Shown one piece after another: positions 37,701 through 45,853 of a DNA stretch of 64,000 bases. The stretch lies in the NCBI GenBank assembly GCA_030524135.1, contig JAUNHA010000001.1, positions 20,814 through 84,813 on the forward strand, given 5' to 3'. A model generated the notes under the pieces. It ran no database searches. It saw only the letters and a list, made by a program, of their open reading frames with translations, and was not told the origin of the DNA. Positions within the stretch are counted from its first letter, which is position 1. Every line of letters starts with the position of its first letter. This DNA comes from Eubacteriales bacterium (lineage in GTDB: Bacteria > Bacillota > Clostridia > Lachnospirales > Lachnospiraceae). The position numbers and the translations under genes were made by a program.

Positions 37701-38915
37701 CCGGGCGGTATCGTGGTTCTTCCGCACGGGGAGGAGATGAGCACCTTTACGCCGATCCAGCATCCGGCAAATGATATGACAAGCCCGATCACGACGCATT
37801 TTGATTACCACAGCATCGACCATAACCTTCTGAAGCTCGATATTCTTGGAAAGGATGACCCTTCCATGGTGCGCATTCTGCAGGATATGACGGGCATTGA
37901 TCCGATGACGATCCCGGTCGATGACAAAAAGATCATGTCGCTCTTCCAGAACACGGAAGCGCTTGGAATCACGCCGGACGATATCGGCGGAACGCAGTGC
38001 GGCACGCTTGGCATTCCGGAGTTCGGAACAGACTTCGCGATCCAGATGCTTCTCGATGCAAAGCCCAAATATATATCGGACCTCGTCCGGATCGCGGGTC
38101 TTGCGCATGGTACGGACGTATGGGTCGGCAACGCCCAGAAGCTTATAAATGAGGGAAAGTGCACGATTCAGACGGCGATCTGTACGCGTGACGATATCAT
38201 GATCTATTTGATCACAAAGGGCCTTCCGCCGGGAGATGCGTTCAAGATCATGGAGCTTGTCCGGAAGGGAAAATTCCCGAAGGATGGAAAGCACGAGGAA
38301 TACTGCGAGCTTATGCGTTCCCACGGGGTGCCCGACTGGTATATCTGGTCCTGTGATACCATAAAGTACATGTTCCCGAAGGCGCACGCGGCGGCCTATG
38401 TCGTGATGTCCCTGCGCATCGCCTACTATAAGATATATAAGCCGCTTGAATACTATGCGGCGTACTATACGGTCAAGGGAAAGGGCTTTGACTATGAAAA
38501 GATGTGCGTAAGCTTCCAGAAGCTCAGACAGAATCTGAAGGATCTGAAGGAAAGCATTGCAAATAACCGGGACGCGACGGCAAACGACAAGCTGATGCTG
38601 CGCGATATGCGTATCGTTGAGGAGATGATGGCAAGAGGCTTAAGCTTTACACCGATCGACATCTTTAAGGCAAAGGCACGGGAATTTCAGGTCGTGGACG
38701 GGAAGATCATGCCGTCACTCAACTCGATCGCCGGCCTTGGTGACAACGCTGCGGATGCGATCGAACGTGACGCGAAAAACGGCCCGTATCTGAGCATTGA
38801 GGAATTTATCGCCCGGACAAAGGCGACGAAAACAAATGCGGATCTCCTGAAGGAGCTCGGACTTCTCGGATCCATTCCGGATACCAATCAGCTGAGTATT
38901 TTTGATCTGGTCTGA
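34731..38915 (+). CDS. polC: DNA polymerase III alpha subunit, PolC type
   Basis: The replicative polymerase of low-GC Gram-positives, 1394 residues. Order of domains: N-terminal region with a Gly/Gln-rich linker (about 90-125), an OB domain (about 170-255), PHP domain from about 275 (HLHTKMSDMDG), and a DEDDh 3'-5' exonuclease inserted from about 358 (FDIETTG, VAHNARFD near 441, HRAVDDA near 501). The polymerase core follows, with a Cys4 zinc site near 852-880 (CPKCH...CPVC) and the catalytic PDIDLNF near 911. All active-site motifs appear intact. It starts eight bases after the ispG stop. Confidence 0.98.
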   Translation: MTGRFLEVFDQLNIDPEYAGLLSGAEVVKIILGADRRSLTIYIRSSRLLPREAVTAAENAIREKVFDNKDIAVLLVDTAAHPMETAAGRSVEPGRTGSSGGGAQGGNGGGQGGASAVQKPAAKPGQQGYKRTVNQWTPKQDKKSDNPDVVYGYDFKGEPLKIKTLEEGMGGVIITGFIFGTELIKTRNGKFIIRFNISDKTDSISCRLFCEENEANELEGVLKPGKWFALNGEVTPPDGRFNTELTIGRIKGIKKWKDSAEARMDRMPEGEKRIELHLHTKMSDMDGIGDVGAYIKRAVDWGWEALAITDHNSVQIFPTASHSIPKGSNLKLILGVEGRMADDTEKCVIRPAGQTLRDPFVVFDIETTGFSPLKNKIIEIGAVRIEDGRITDRFSQFVDPEEAIPYDIQKLTSITDRDVAGQGTYERWIPEFLKFCEGAVIVAHNARFDTTFIGHFAGLLGLPYNPTIIDTVGLSRMLLPKLGRYKLDTVAKELGISLENHHRAVDDAEATAGIFLKLCGRMEEQGITDLDTLCEREIADETLIKKLPLKHVTILAKNDLGRTNLYRLLSAAHVDYFHGQARMPKSLLGKLRDGLLIGSGCQSGELYDALLRGVSDREAERIASFYDYLEILPPDNLMYMTLDEKSTVKTREDILEINARILALGERLAKPVCAVGDVHFPEEEDAIYRQIIKYFDKSTHFMESPQWAAPVYFRTTEEMLHQFRDLGKETAYRIVVENPKRIARMCERIAPVRPDKCPPVIENSDETLRQICNDKAHEMYGPELPDEVSVRLNKELDSIISNGYSVMYIIAQKLVWDSNDHGYLVGSRGSVGSSLVATMAGISEVNPLPPHYRCPKCHYVDFHSDTVKEYADKAGCDMPDAVCPVCGENLIKDGFDIPFETFLGFKGDKEPDIDLNFAGDYQAKAHAYTEVIFGKGQTYKAGTIGTVQDKTAYGYVLRYNEEHGVVGMRRAEIERIAMGCTEVRRTTGQHPGGIVVLPHGEEMSTFTPIQHPANDMTSPITTHFDYHSIDHNLLKLDILGKDDPSMVRILQDMTGIDPMTIPVDDKKIMSLFQNTEALGITPDDIGGTQCGTLGIPEFGTDFAIQMLLDAKPKYISDLVRIAGLAHGTDVWVGNAQKLINEGKCTIQTAICTRDDIMIYLITKGLPPGDAFKIMELVRKGKFPKDGKHEEYCELMRSHGVPDWYIWSCDTIKYMFPKAHAAAYVVMSLRIAYYKIYKPLEYYAAYYTVKGKGFDYEKMCVSFQKLRQNLKDLKESIANNRDATANDKLMLRDMRIVEEMMARGLSFTPIDIFKAKAREFQVVDGKIMPSLNSIAGLGDNAADAIERDAKNGPYLSIEEFIARTKATKTNADLLKELGLLGSIPDTNQLSIFDLV

Positions 38916-38963
38916 TAAACGCTCAGTTTGACCATCACAGTTTTATGACAGGGAAAGAAACGC

Positions 38964-38992
38964 TTGTACACGAATACGGATTGTGTTAAATT
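38964..38992 (+). promoter_or_regulatory. Promoter of the BMP/nucleoside transporter operon
   Basis: TTGTAC (38964-38969) and TAAATT (38987-38992) are 17 bases apart, about 45 bases before the first gene. Confidence 0.5.
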
Positions 38993-39035
38993 ATAGTTGC
39001 AATGTTGAAAGCGACATTTGTAAGGAGGAAAAAAC

Positions 39036-40181
39036 ATGAAAAAAAGAATCATGGCAGCAGCAATGTCTGCGGCAATGGCAGTATCTCTTGCAGCCTGCGG
39101 GTCATCCGATACGGGGGCTACGACTGCTGCAGCCGGAGCTACGCAGGAGACCGGAGCGGCGGTATCATCCGATTCTTCGGATGGAAAATATGAGCTTGCG
39201 CTTGTAACGGACCTTGGAACGATCGACGACAAGTCCTTCAACCAGGGCGCATGGGAGGGTCTTAAAAGATATGCCGACGAGAACGGCAAGACCTACAAGT
39301 ACTATCAGCCGCAGGAGCAGTCTACCGATTCCTATCTCGAGACCATCGGTCTTGCGGTAGAGGGCGGTGCAAAGCTTGTTGTTTGCCCGGGTTATCTCTT
39401 TGAGGAGCCGGTATATCTTGCACAGGAGCAGTATCCGGATACCTACTTTATTCTTCTTGACGGTGAGCCGCACAACGCGGACTATTCCGAATACAAGACC
39501 GGAGAGCATGTAATGCCGATTCTTTATCAGGAGGATCAGGCGGGCTTTCTTGCAGGCTATGCGGCAGTTAAGGACGGCATGACGAAGCTCGGCTTCATGG
39601 GCGGAATGGCGGTTCCGGCTGTTATCAAGTTCGGCTACGGCTTTGTACAGGGTGCGGATGCCGCAGCACAGGAGCTCGGCGTTCAGGTTGATGTTATGTA
39701 CAACTATACCGGACAGTTTGCAGCTACTCCGGAGGCGCAGACCATGGCGGCAGGCTGGTATGCAAACGGTACCGAGGTGATCTTCGGCTGCGGAGGCGCG
39801 GTTGGAAACTCCGTTATGGCGGCAGCAGAAGCATCCGGCGGCAAAAAGGTGATCGGTGTTGATGTAGACCAGTCATCCGAGTCTGATACCGTTATCACTT
39901 CTGCAATGAAGATGCTCGCAAACTCCGTATACGATGGTATCAGCAATTACTATGCAGGCACCTTCCCGGGCGGAAAGACCACGACCTTTACCGCTGCGAA
40001 CGACGGCGTAGGCCTTCCGATGGAAACCTCCAAGTTTGAGAAATTCACACAGGAAGAGTATGATGCCGAGTATAAGAAGCTTGCTGACGGAGAGATCACG
40101 CTTACGAGCTTCTCTGAGGGCAATACCGATCCGACAAAGGATCTTACGCTTCAGAACACGACAGTTACTTTTGTAGAGTAA
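39036..40181 (+). CDS. BMP-family (basic membrane protein) ABC transporter lipoprotein
   Basis: The 381-residue receptor lipoprotein is of the BmpA/PnrA/NupN purine-nucleoside-binding family. The signal peptide has the lipobox LAAC with Cys21, followed by a Ser/Thr/Ala linker. The typical pattern LVTDLGTIDDKSFNQGAWEGL is present, then LGFMGGMAVP. Relatives bind nucleosides in the periplasm-facing space. Strong AAGGAGGAAAA ribosome binding site. The matching ATPase and two permeases follow. Confidence 0.92.
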   Translation: MKKRIMAAAMSAAMAVSLAACGSSDTGATTAAAGATQETGAAVSSDSSDGKYELALVTDLGTIDDKSFNQGAWEGLKRYADENGKTYKYYQPQEQSTDSYLETIGLAVEGGAKLVVCPGYLFEEPVYLAQEQYPDTYFILLDGEPHNADYSEYKTGEHVMPILYQEDQAGFLAGYAAVKDGMTKLGFMGGMAVPAVIKFGYGFVQGADAAAQELGVQVDVMYNYTGQFAATPEAQTMAAGWYANGTEVIFGCGGAVGNSVMAAAEASGGKKVIGVDVDQSSESDTVITSAMKMLANSVYDGISNYYAGTFPGGKTTTFTAANDGVGLPMETSKFEKFTQEEYDAEYKKLADGEITLTSFSEGNTDPTKDLTLQNTTVTFVE

Positions 40182-40265
40182 AATACACGGCGGTTCGGCA
40201 GTTTGGCGTTTATTGGCGTCGGAATACGTTTTAAGACAGCTGGCATTTACCGGACCGGGCACAGG

Positions 40266-40293
40266 AGCCCCGTACCTGCGGGTACGGGGCTCT
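40266..40293 (+). promoter_or_regulatory. Intercistronic 12-bp stem-loop between the BMP gene and ATPase
   Basis: GAGCCCCGTACC (40266-40277) pairs perfectly with GGTACGGGGCTC (40282-40293), with a TGCG loop and no U-tract. It probably stabilises or partially terminates the receptor transcript. Confidence 0.7.
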
Positions 40294-40337
40294 CCGTATA
40301 TATAAAGAAAAACAAAACCGGAAAGGGGGAAAGAGCA

Positions 40338-41990
40338 ATGGAAGCAAATAAGGCTTCTGCCGCTGTTTCTGAAACAGGCGTTCAGGGAGGAGCAGACGGG
40401 GAATATGTGGTAGAGATGCTGCATATTACAAAGCTTTTCCCGGGCATCCGCGCAAATGACGATATCACACTCCGCCTGAAAAAGGGCGAGATCCATGCGC
40501 TGCTCGGAGAAAACGGCGCCGGAAAATCCACGCTGATGTCCGTGCTCTTCGGACTGTATCAGCCGGATGAGGGCGAGATCCGCGTGCGCGGAAAGGAAGT
40601 AAAGATCAACGGACCGCTCGATGCAAATGCACTTGGAATCGGCATGGTACACCAGCATTTCAAGCTCGTGGATAATTTTACCGTGCTGCAGAACATCGTG
40701 CTTGGCATGGAGACGACGGTGCGCGGCGTGATCCGCATGGAGGAGGCGAGAAAGAAGGTGCTTGCACTTTCCGAGCGCTATAATCTGAGTATAGATCCCG
40801 ATGCGAAGATCGAGGATATTACGGTAGGTCAGCAGCAACGCGTCGAGATCCTCAAGATGCTCTACCGCGACAATGAGATCATGATCTTCGATGAGCCGAC
40901 TGCCGTGCTTACGCCGCAGGAAATCGACGAGCTGATGGAAATCATGAAGAACCTGATCGGGGAAGGCAAATCGATCCTTTTTATTACGCATAAGCTCGAT
41001 GAGATCAAACAGGTTGCGGACCGATGTTCGATTCTCCGGCGCGGCCGTTATATCGGAACGATCGATGTGGCCTCCGCTTCAAAGGAAGAGATGTCTGAGA
41101 TGATGGTCGGCCGCAAGGTAGAGCTTGTGGTGGAGAAAAATGAGCCGAAGCCGGGGAAGACGATCCTTGAGGTAAAGGGCCTGTCTGTCGCTTCCCAGAT
41201 CGCGGGTCATAAAAACGACGTGGTTTCGGATGTTTCGTTCCGGGTACGGGCAGGAGAGATCGTCTGCATTGCCGGAATTGACGGAAATGGACAGTCGGAG
41301 CTCATCGCGGCGATCTCGGGCATCGGACCGATGCGGGAGGGACATATCTCCATCAATGGAGAGGATGTGACAAAAAAATCCATCCGTTACAAATCCACGC
41401 ACGGGCTTTCCCATATTCCGGAGGACAGACATAAGTACGGACTGGTGCTTGACTACAATCTCGCATATAACATCGTGCTGCAGCAGTATTTTGAGCCGCA
41501 GTTTTCGAACGGTCCGTTCCTCAATAAGACAGCGATCTATGACTATGCGGAAAAACTGATCGAGGATTATGACATCCGCAGCGGCGAGGGAACGGAAACG
41601 ATTACAAGAAGCATGTCGGGAGGAAACCAGCAGAAGGCGATCGTTGCGCGTGAGAATACGCGTCCGCACGATATTCTGCTTGCGGTCCAGCCGACGCGGG
41701 GACTTGATGTCGGCGCGATCGAGTATATCCACAGGGAGCTCGTGAAGGAAAGAGATGCCGGAAAGGCGATTCTGCTTGTGTCTCTTGAGCTTGACGAGGT
41801 TATGAACCTTGCCGACCGTATTCTGGTGATTCACGGCGGAAAGATCGTGGCAGAGGTCGACCCGAAAAAGATCACGACGCAGGGACTTGGGCTTTACATG
41901 TCAGGGGCAAAGCATCAGGAGGTCATCGGTGTCGGAGAAGACGCGCCGGAAGGCGCACTGGCAGTTTCGAAGGGCGGTGAGAGTGCATGA
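40338..41990 (+). CDS. Nucleoside ABC transporter ATP-binding protein (double ATPase)
   Basis: A 550-residue tandem ABC ATPase of the NupO/RbsA type. The first domain (about 25-260) has Walker A GENGAGKST, a VGQQQR signature and the FDEPTAVLT Walker B region. The second (about 275-505) has a weak Walker A (GIDGNGQS) but a full signature MSGGNQQKAIVAR and AVQPTRGLD, as usual in this family. The ATG at 40338 follows AAAGGGGGAAAGAG. It powers the BMP transporter. Its stop overlaps the permease start. Confidence 0.92.
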   Translation: MEANKASAAVSETGVQGGADGEYVVEMLHITKLFPGIRANDDITLRLKKGEIHALLGENGAGKSTLMSVLFGLYQPDEGEIRVRGKEVKINGPLDANALGIGMVHQHFKLVDNFTVLQNIVLGMETTVRGVIRMEEARKKVLALSERYNLSIDPDAKIEDITVGQQQRVEILKMLYRDNEIMIFDEPTAVLTPQEIDELMEIMKNLIGEGKSILFITHKLDEIKQVADRCSILRRGRYIGTIDVASASKEEMSEMMVGRKVELVVEKNEPKPGKTILEVKGLSVASQIAGHKNDVVSDVSFRVRAGEIVCIAGIDGNGQSELIAAISGIGPMREGHISINGEDVTKKSIRYKSTHGLSHIPEDRHKYGLVLDYNLAYNIVLQQYFEPQFSNGPFLNKTAIYDYAEKLIEDYDIRSGEGTETITRSMSGGNQQKAIVARENTRPHDILLAVQPTRGLDVGAIEYIHRELVKERDAGKAILLVSLELDEVMNLADRILVIHGGKIVAEVDPKKITTQGLGLYMSGAKHQEVIGVGEDAPEGALAVSKGGESA

Positions 41991-43135
41991 GCAGCGAAAA
42001 GATAAATGCGGGCGGCAAAAACGCACAGCCCGGGGCAAAGGCAAAAAAACCGAATATCGGCTTTCTTTCCTCTATTATTGCCGTAATCATCGGCCTTATC
42101 GTAGGCTTTATCATCCTGATGATCAGCAATCCGCAGCAGGCTCCGGCGGGCTTCGCAACGATCCTGACGGGATCCTTTACGCACGGTCTTAAGGGCGTCG
42201 GACAGATATTCTACTATGCGACACCGATCATTCTGACCGGTCTTTCCGTTGGGTTCGCTTTTAATACGGGACTTTTCAATATTGGCGCACCCGGCCAGTT
42301 TATGGTGGGCGGCCTCGGCGCGGTTATCATCGGGATTACCTGCACCTTTTTCGGACCGTTACAGTGGGTGGCGGCGCTGCTTGGCGGCATGGCCATGGGC
42401 ATGCTCTGGGGTGCGGTTCCGGGATTTCTGAAGGCTTATTTTAACGTAAACGAAGTAATTGCTTCTATTATGATGAATTACATCGGCATGTATGCGACCA
42501 ACTGGACGGTAAAATCCAATCCGGTGCTGTTTAATTCGCTCCGCAATGAATCAAAGAGCGTTGCGGCAACAGCAAATCTGCCGAAAATGGGGTTTGATAA
42601 GCTGTTTCCCGGCTCCTCACTGAATGCCGGATTTGTGATCGCCGTTCTTGCGGTCATCCTGATCTACATTCTGCTCTATAAGACAAAATTCGGATACGAA
42701 TTAAAGGCCTGCGGCTACAACCGCTTTGCATCAAAATATGCGGGAATCAACGAAAAGAAGAATATTATGATGGCGATGGTGATCGCGGGCGCGCTCTCCG
42801 GACTTGCAGGAGCGATCGTTATGCTTGCCGGATCCGGTTCGCATATATCCATCAAGGATGTCATTGCAGCAGAGGGCTTTACCGGTATTTCAGTTGCGCT
42901 TCTCGGACTTTCGCATCCGTTCGGCGTGCTTGCCTCCGGTATATTTATCGCTTATCTTACAGCCGGCGGCTTTTACCTGCAGCTCTTTCAGTTTTCGACG
43001 GAGATCATTGATATCATCGTTGCGGTAATCATTTACTTCTCGGCCTTTGCTTTATTTGTGAGAATCGTGATCGACCGCATTTCGAAGAAAAAAGAGATCG
43101 CGGCAGGAGACGGAAAAGGAGGTGACGGAAAATGA
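41987..43135 (+). CDS. Nucleoside ABC transporter permease (NupP-like)
   Basis: A 382-residue BPD_transp_2-type permease with about ten membrane helices. The LIVAH-type permease signature is in the middle, for example GAPGQFMVGGLGA and the NEVIASIMMNYIG stretch. It overlaps the preceding ATPase by four bases and the next gene by four bases, which indicates tight coupling. A conserved charged tail is cytoplasmic. Confidence 0.9.
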   Translation: MSSEKINAGGKNAQPGAKAKKPNIGFLSSIIAVIIGLIVGFIILMISNPQQAPAGFATILTGSFTHGLKGVGQIFYYATPIILTGLSVGFAFNTGLFNIGAPGQFMVGGLGAVIIGITCTFFGPLQWVAALLGGMAMGMLWGAVPGFLKAYFNVNEVIASIMMNYIGMYATNWTVKSNPVLFNSLRNESKSVAATANLPKMGFDKLFPGSSLNAGFVIAVLAVILIYILLYKTKFGYELKACGYNRFASKYAGINEKKNIMMAMVIAGALSGLAGAIVMLAGSGSHISIKDVIAAEGFTGISVALLGLSHPFGVLASGIFIAYLTAGGFYLQLFQFSTEIIDIIVAVIIYFSAFALFVRIVIDRISKKKEIAAGDGKGGDGK

Positions 43136-44076
43136 TCGGAGTAGTTCAGCAGATGATGTATTTCAGCATTCCGCTGCTCGTGGTAGCGCTCGGCGCAATG
43201 TTTTCCGAGCGAAGCGGCATCATCAACATCGCGATGGAAGGCATCATGATCATGGGTGCGTTTACGAGCGTGCTGTTTCTGAATATTTCGTCGCGCTTCG
43301 GCCTTGCGGGACAGCTTCAGCTGATCCTTGCAATTCTGATCGCATCGGCAACGGGCATTCTGTTTTCCCTGCTCCACGCCTATGCATCCATTAATATGAA
43401 GGCGGATCAGACGATTTCAGGTACCGCGCTCAACATGTTCGCGCCGGCTTTCGCTATTTTTGTCGCGCGTGTGATTCAGGGCGTGCAGCAGATCCAGTTT
43501 GTAAATACATTCCGTATGAATGTGCCGCTGCTTTCAAAAATCCCGGTCATCGGACCGATGTTTTTTGAAAATGCCTACATCACGACTTACCTTGGTTTCC
43601 TGATTCTGATCATATCCGCGTTTGTACTGTTCAGGACACGGTTTGGCTTAAGGCTTCGTGCCTGTGGAGAAAATCCGCATGCGGCGGATGCGGCAGGCAT
43701 TAACGTACAGCGTATGCAGTACGCCGGCGTTATGATCTCGGGTGCGCTTGGCGGCCTCGGCGGTCTGATTTTCGTGGTGCCGACTTCCGTCAACTTTAAT
43801 GCGGATGTCGCCGGGTACGGATTTCTCGCGATCGCGGTTCTGATCTTCGGTCAGTGGGATCCGTTAAAAATACTTGGAGCATCCCTGTTCTTTGGAATCA
43901 TGAAGGCGGTATCCGCTTCCTATTCCAGTATTGCCTTCCTTGCAGGCCTTGGCATCTCCAGTTATTTTTACAAGATGGTGCCCTATATCGTGACGCTGAT
44001 CGTTCTGATCTTTACCTCGCGCAATTCCCGCGCGCCCAAGGCGGAGGGAATCCCGTTCGATAAGGGACAGAGATAA
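43132..44076 (+). CDS. Nucleoside ABC transporter permease (NupQ-like)
   Basis: This 314-residue protein is the second permease of the transporter, with eight or so membrane segments. It opens with MIGVVQQMMYFSIPLLVVALGAMFSERSGI..., then the RACGENPHAADAAGINV signature loop that is typical for the family and GALGGLGG. The start overlaps the previous gene (ATGA). It ends the operon. Confidence 0.9.
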   Translation: MIGVVQQMMYFSIPLLVVALGAMFSERSGIINIAMEGIMIMGAFTSVLFLNISSRFGLAGQLQLILAILIASATGILFSLLHAYASINMKADQTISGTALNMFAPAFAIFVARVIQGVQQIQFVNTFRMNVPLLSKIPVIGPMFFENAYITTYLGFLILIISAFVLFRTRFGLRLRACGENPHAADAAGINVQRMQYAGVMISGALGGLGGLIFVVPTSVNFNADVAGYGFLAIAVLIFGQWDPLKILGASLFFGIMKAVSASYSSIAFLAGLGISSYFYKMVPYIVTLIVLIFTSRNSRAPKAEGIPFDKGQR

Positions 44077-44123
44077 AACGCGTTTTATTTAGAAAGACGT
44101 CTGGAGAAACAGAAAGATGTCTG
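44073..44123. repeat. Palindrome and 13-base direct repeats after the nucleoside transporter
   Basis: ATAAAACGCGTTTTAT (44073-44088) is a perfect 16-bp palindrome that overlaps the stop of the last transporter gene. It is followed by a direct repeat, AGAAAGACGTCTG (44091-44103) and AGAAAGATGTCTG (44111-44123), spaced exactly 20 bases apart. Such spacing suggests one face of the helix and regulator binding, but no protein can be named. Confidence 0.5.
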
Positions 44124-44157
44124 ATATGATATAACAGTAACGGTACTGACAGTTTTG

Positions 44158-44192
44158 AAAGGACCTCTCCGGTACTGCCGGGGCGGTCCTTT
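44158..44192 (+). terminator. Weak terminator or leader hairpin before the C69 peptidase gene
   Basis: AAAGGACC (44158-44165) pairs with GGTCCTTT (44185-44192), with a CCGG/CCGG inner stem. No long U-tract follows, so termination may be partial. Confidence 0.5.
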
Positions 44193-44217
44193 GACATGAG
44201 AAAAAGGAGAAAAGACT

Positions 44218-45702
44218 ATGGCATGTACTACAATTCTTGTCGGAAAAAATGCATCCTATAACGGCTCCGCAATGATCGCGAGAAACGATGATTCGGGTGC
44301 GGGTCGTTTTACAGAAAAACGCTTTACGGTGATTCAGCCCGGGGAACAGCCGAGACACTACAGATCGGTGATTTCCCATGTGGAGATCGAGCTTCCGGAT
44401 GCTCCGCTTCGGTATACGGCGGTTCCAAACGCCGTGGCAGGGGAGGGAATCTGGGCAGCTGCCGGCGTCAATGAGGCAAATGTTGCAATGACCGCAACGG
44501 AGACCATTACCTCAAACCCGCGCGTACTCGGAGCAGATCCGCTTGTCGCACTGAAAAAGGCAGAAAACGGAGAGGCTGAGATTCCGGGCGGAATAGGAGA
44601 AGAGGATATCGTGCACATTGTGCTTCCGTATATCCGCAGCGCGAGGGAAGGCGTTCTGCGTCTTGGAAAGCTGCTTGAGACCTACGGTACCTACGAGATG
44701 AACGGAATCGCGTTTCAGGATGCGGATGAGATCTGGTGGCTTGAGACGGTCGGCGGACATCATTATGTTGCAAGACGTGTTCCGGACGATGCTTATGTGG
44801 TTATGCCAAATCAGTTCGGTATGGATGCGTTCGATCTCGAGGATGCTTTTACCGATAAGAAAGACCATCTGTGCTCTCCGGATCTGAGAGAATTTATCAG
44901 GGACAATCACCTGGATCTCTGCGACGGAGATCTGTTTAATCCAAGAGCTGCATTTGGAAGCCATGACGATTCCGATCATATCTATAATACGCCGCGCGCC
45001 TGGTATATGCTGCGTTATTTCAACCCGCGCACGAAGATCTGGGATGGACCTGAGGCGGAGTATACGCCGCTTTCAGATGATCTTCCCTGGTGCATGAAGC
45101 CGGAAAGAAAGATCACGATCGAGGATGTGAAATATGTGCTTTCTTCCCATTATCAGGGAACGCCGTATGATCCGTACGCCACGCGCGGCGATCTTTCACA
45201 GAGAAATGTCTACCGTTCGATCGGCGTGAACCGGACTGACTTTCTTGCCCTGATGCAGATCAGACGGGATATGCCTGAGGATTCCCGCGCGGCCGAGTGG
45301 ATCGCGTTTGCATCCAATGTATTTAATGTGATGCCGCCGTTTTATGCAAATGTCAGAAAGACACCTGCGTATTTGTCAAATACAGGCGCTGAGGTAACGA
45401 CGGACAACTTTTACTGGGCGAGCCGCATGATCGCCGCGATGGCGGATGCATCCTATGCAAAGAGTGCGATCCATATTGAACGTTATCAGCTTTCCGTACA
45501 GTCAAAGGGACATATGCTGATGAACCGGTATGACGCGCTTCTCAGGAATGAGCCCGATGCCGGTAAACGCATGGAATTAAGAGAAACGGCAAATCAGGAG
45601 ATTGCAGACATGGTACAGCGGGAGACCTCGGATGTACTTTCCAAAGTTCTCTATGAGCTCAGCTGTCAGATGAAAAATGCGTTTGCGCGTTCAGATGCCT
45701 GA
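44218..45702 (+). CDS. C69-family dipeptidase (PepD/U34)
   Basis: The 494-residue Ntn-hydrolase cleaves dipeptides of broad specificity. The N-terminus MACTTILVG places the catalytic Cys at residue 3, which becomes N-terminal after processing, followed by MIARNDDSG and later WWLETVGGHHYVARRVPDD and AFGSHDDSDH, all family hallmarks. AAAAAGGAGAAAAG is the ribosome binding site. It is intracellular (no signal peptide). In this neighbourhood it probably supplies amino acids for fermentation. Confidence 0.92.
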   Translation: MACTTILVGKNASYNGSAMIARNDDSGAGRFTEKRFTVIQPGEQPRHYRSVISHVEIELPDAPLRYTAVPNAVAGEGIWAAAGVNEANVAMTATETITSNPRVLGADPLVALKKAENGEAEIPGGIGEEDIVHIVLPYIRSAREGVLRLGKLLETYGTYEMNGIAFQDADEIWWLETVGGHHYVARRVPDDAYVVMPNQFGMDAFDLEDAFTDKKDHLCSPDLREFIRDNHLDLCDGDLFNPRAAFGSHDDSDHIYNTPRAWYMLRYFNPRTKIWDGPEAEYTPLSDDLPWCMKPERKITIEDVKYVLSSHYQGTPYDPYATRGDLSQRNVYRSIGVNRTDFLALMQIRRDMPEDSRAAEWIAFASNVFNVMPPFYANVRKTPAYLSNTGAEVTTDNFYWASRMIAAMADASYAKSAIHIERYQLSVQSKGHMLMNRYDALLRNEPDAGKRMELRETANQEIADMVQRETSDVLSKVLYELSCQMKNAFARSDA

Positions 45703-45766
45703 GCTCTGTGCGGATATCTGATCAAAAGAGGTCTGAAAGAAACCCGTGCAGACAGAGAGATACCGG

Positions 45767-45793
45767 CACAAAACGACATACTGTAGTTTTGTG
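45767..45793. repeat. Inverted repeat upstream of the NSS symporter
   Basis: CACAAAAC (45767-45774) and GTTTTGTG (45786-45793) are perfect arms with ACA/TGT inside. There is no T-run after it, so an operator or weak hairpin is more likely than a terminator. Confidence 0.5.
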
Positions 45794-45853
45794 TCGGATA
45801 TTGTAACGCGTGGGTAGACTTGTGTAAAAATTACAATTGTTTTAGGGGGAGTA

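Noticed and set aside
37131..38387. A 418-codon open frame on the minus strand within polC
   Set aside because: polC coding is continuous and intact here; the antisense frame has an Arg/His-rich, low-complexity composition typical of shadows.
39873..40991. A 372-codon minus-strand frame across the BMP and ATPase genes
   Set aside because: It lies opposite two conserved genes and has no recognisable domain or ribosome binding site.
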